A program made the translations under genes and the position numbers. A stretch of DNA of 6,560 nucleotides from Bacillota bacterium (GTDB lineage: Bacteria > Armatimonadota > Hebobacteria > Hebobacterales > Hebobacteraceae): positions 1 through 6,560 of the forward strand of contig JAUVSA010000122.1 in NCBI GenBank assembly GCA_030597345.1. The letters run 5' to 3'. The notes below the pieces were generated by a model. That model had not been told where the DNA came from. It saw nothing but the letters and a program-made list of their open reading frames with translations, and made no database searches. Of the stretch, positions 4,723 to 6,560 are shown piece after piece (within the stretch, counting starts at the first letter, position 1; every line of letters begins with the position of its first letter).

Positions 4723-6560
4723 GATGTGGCCTCCCCTGCTTTACCCGGCTCAGCGCTCATCCCGCGCACCCCCGCCTTGTGTAGCTGGACCGCGGTGTTG
4801 ATGAAGGCGAGGTGCGTGAACGCCTGCGGGAAGTTGCCCAGCATCTCGCCGGACTCTGCGTCTATCTCCTCGCTGAACAGGCCGAGATCGTTGGCGTAGC
4901 CCCGCAGCGTCTCGAATAGGGCTCGTGCCCGATCGATCTCGCCCAGGGCGATCAGGTCGTCGGCCAGCCAGAAGGTGCAGATGGTGAATGTGCCCTCGCG
5001 ACCGCCCAAGCCGTCGTCGAAGCCTTTGTAGCGGTATACCAAGCCCTGCGGCGACGTCAGCTCACGCTCGATGGCCTCGATGGTCGAGCGCATCCGCGGG
5101 TCGTCGGCCCGAATGAACCCGACCAGGGGAAGCATCAGATTGGCGGCGTCGAGCGCCTTGCTGCCGTAGGCCTGCACGAAGGCCCCGCGCTGGGCATCGT
5201 AGCCTTTGGCCAGCACGTCCTCCCTGATCTCGGCCCTCATCCTTCGCCAGCGTTCCACGTCTCCCGGAAGGCCGAGGGCGCGGGCGGCCTTGATCGCCCT
5301 ATCTAGAGCCACCCAGCACCAGACCTTGGAGAAGACGAAGTGCTGGCGGCCGCCGCGCGTCTCCCAGATCCCATCGTCCGGCGCTCGCCAGTGGTCAATA
5401 ACGAAGTCGACGACCCGCTGCAGGTACCGCCAGTACTGCGGGTCCATCCCGCCCACGAACTTGCGGTAGAGGTGCGCTGAGTCCAACACCTCGCCGTAGA
5501 TGTCGAGCTGGAACTGGGAATACGCCGCGTTGCCTACGCGAACGGGACGCGAGCCACGGTACCCCTCCAGCTCTGGCAGCTCTATCTCGGTGAGCCGCCT
5601 CTCTCCCCCCAGGCCGTACATGATCTGAAGGTCGCGGGCGCGCCCTACGGTGCTCCACTCGAGCCAGTCCTTGAAGGCGCGCGCCTCGCCCGTGTACCCG
5701 AGGATGAAGAGAGCATAGAGAGCGAACGACGCGTCGCGGATCCAGGTGAAGCGGTAGTCCCAGTTCCGTGAGCCGCCGATCGCCTCCGGGAGGGAGGTTG
5801 TCGCCGCGGCCAGCAGGGCGCCAGAGGGCGCGTAGGTCAGGGCCTTGAGGGTGAGGGCGGAGCGAAGGACATCATCGCGGTAGTCGCCGTCGTAGGTGGA
5901 GAGCGCGGACCACTCCTGCCAGAACTGGTTCGTCTCCGCAAGATGGCGTTCCAGCCCCTCCTCATCCGGCGCCTCCACAGCGTGGGCGAAGCGGGGCTGG
6001 TAGGTGACGGCTGCGCACAGCTTCTCGCTGGCCCGCAGCAGTCCCTCGGACTGGAAGCCGTCATCGGCTTCGCGCAGCGGCGCTGAGCAGTAGAGAGACA
6101 GCCCGTCCGCGCCGCCGTGAGCGAAGCCGCTGTGCGGGCCGTCGAGGACAGCGTGGGGGACGATGGTGCCGTAGTCGAAGCGCGGGCGGCACTCCAGGTC
6201 GAAGCGAACGCTGCCGCTTGTGCATTCCAGGATGCGCGCCACCTGCTGGCGGCAGCCGACCTCACGGGGCCGATCCGGCCGGGAGTGCGGGTGGACGGGC
6301 ATGAAGTCCGTTAGTGTTGCCACCCCCGTGTCTGTCTGGAAGGTGGTCTCCAGGACGTTGGTTCCCGGTAGGTAGCGCCGGCTCACCGACCGAACCCCGC
6401 GAGGCGCGACGCGGAAATAGCCGCCCTTGCGCCAGTCGAGGATGCGGCCGAAAACGGCGGCGCTATCGAAGTGGGGGAAGCAGCACCAGTCGATCGAGCC
6501 CGCTCTGGAGACGAGGGCACAGGAGTGCATGTCGCTGATCAGCCCGTAGTCAGCGATGGG
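4719..6560 (-). CDS. GH15 glucoamylase/trehalase-type glycoside hydrolase (5' end beyond right edge)
   Basis: The frame is open to the window edge. The ATG at 6530 is internal, because residues before it read PIADYGLISD, the conserved GH15 opening (D-Y-x-L-I-G-D-x-x-x-x-A-L-V). At least 613 residues are visible; bacterial homologues are about 600-650, so only a few are missing. Counting from the Met at 6530: N-terminal beta-sandwich with SRAGSIDWCCFPHFDS (8-23), then the (alpha/alpha)6 barrel with NWDYRFTWIRDASFAL (256-271), GIWETRGGRQHFVFSKVWCW (387-406), REGTFTICTFW (511-521) and LFSEEID...GNFPQAFTH (551-583). By alignment with fungal glucoamylase, E390 (codon 5361-5363) is the likely acid and E554 (codon 4869-4871) the likely base. 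GH15 members release glucose from alpha-glucans, maltooligosaccharides or trehalose; which one cannot be read. No signal peptide is seen, so it is probably cytoplasmic. It is co-transcribed with the glucose dehydrogenase. Confidence 0.92.
   Translation of the reverse strand, partial: PIADYGLISDMHSCALVSRAGSIDWCCFPHFDSAAVFGRILDWRKGGYFRVAPRGVRSVSRRYLPGTNVLETTFQTDTGVATLTDFMPVHPHSRPDRPREVGCRQQVARILECTSGSVRFDLECRPRFDYGTIVPHAVLDGPHSGFAHGGADGLSLYCSAPLREADDGFQSEGLLRASEKLCAAVTYQPRFAHAVEAPDEEGLERHLAETNQFWQEWSALSTYDGDYRDDVLRSALTLKALTYAPSGALLAAATTSLPEAIGGSRNWDYRFTWIRDASFALYALFILGYTGEARAFKDWLEWSTVGRARDLQIMYGLGGERRLTEIELPELEGYRGSRPVRVGNAAYSQFQLDIYGEVLDSAHLYRKFVGGMDPQYWRYLQRVVDFVIDHWRAPDDGIWETRGGRQHFVFSKVWCWVALDRAIKAARALGLPGDVERWRRMRAEIREDVLAKGYDAQRGAFVQAYGSKALDAANLMLPLVGFIRADDPRMRSTIEAIERELTSPQGLVYRYKGFDDGLGGREGTFTICTFWLADDLIALGEIDRARALFETLRGYANDLGLFSEEIDAESGEMLGNFPQAFTHLAFINTAVQLHKAGVRGMSAEPGKAGEATS
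4730..4736 (-). promoter_or_regulatory. Shine-Dalgarno for the dehydrogenase inside the GH15 gene
   Basis: Minus-strand GGGGAGG lies 7 nt before the ATG at 4722, inside the last codons of the GH15 gene. With the ATGA stop/start overlap (4719-4722) it fixes the start and supports translational coupling. Confidence 0.75.

Noticed and set aside
4024..4899. 291-codon plus-strand open frame opposite the dehydrogenase and GH15 end
   Set aside because: It runs antisense across two well-supported genes and has low-complexity, His/Leu/Arg-rich composition typical of a GC-rich shadow frame.

Overview
The window is GC-rich, gene-dense bacterial DNA with Shine-Dalgarno-led genes. It comes from an unidentified, probably environmental, bacterium. 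A bacterial rather than archaeal origin is supported by a SECIS-like hairpin lying inside a reading frame just after an in-frame UGA. The gene content (GH1, GH15, glucose dehydrogenase, a PaaK-type ligase, a selenoprotein) would suit a metabolically versatile soil, sediment or subsurface lineage such as Chloroflexota, but the sequence alone does not settle the phylum.

Left block (1-1845, minus strand): a two-gene operon. A PaaK/CapK-type adenylate-forming ligase is followed, after a single base, by the 5' part of a GH1 beta-glucosidase that runs off the left edge. A candidate promoter and a 16-nt palindrome lie just upstream of the ligase.

Middle block (1846-3566): about 600 bp without a convincing protein gene, holding plus-strand hairpins and a strong plus-strand intrinsic terminator (possible small RNA or leader). 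After it, all on the plus strand, come a degenerate receiver-domain protein, a 50-residue double zinc-ribbon protein and a 78-residue glutaredoxin-like protein. The last is the highlight: the first cysteine of its CPYC-type active site is encoded by TGA, giving U-P-Y-C, and an 8-bp hairpin with a GTT loop follows at the spacing expected of a bacterial SECIS. Conventional ORF calling misses this gene. Four other genes here end in TGA, so UGA is a normal stop in this genome and selenocysteine is the best reading.

Right block (3616-6560, minus strand): a GH15 glucoamylase/trehalase-type hydrolase (5' end beyond the right edge) whose stop overlaps the start of a glucose 1-dehydrogenase-type medium-chain dehydrogenase (ATGA overlap). 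Together they could release glucose from an alpha-glucan or trehalose and oxidise it to gluconolactone with NADP. The GH1 enzyme would be another glucose-releasing step. The selenoprotein gene converges on this operon across a 49-bp gap.
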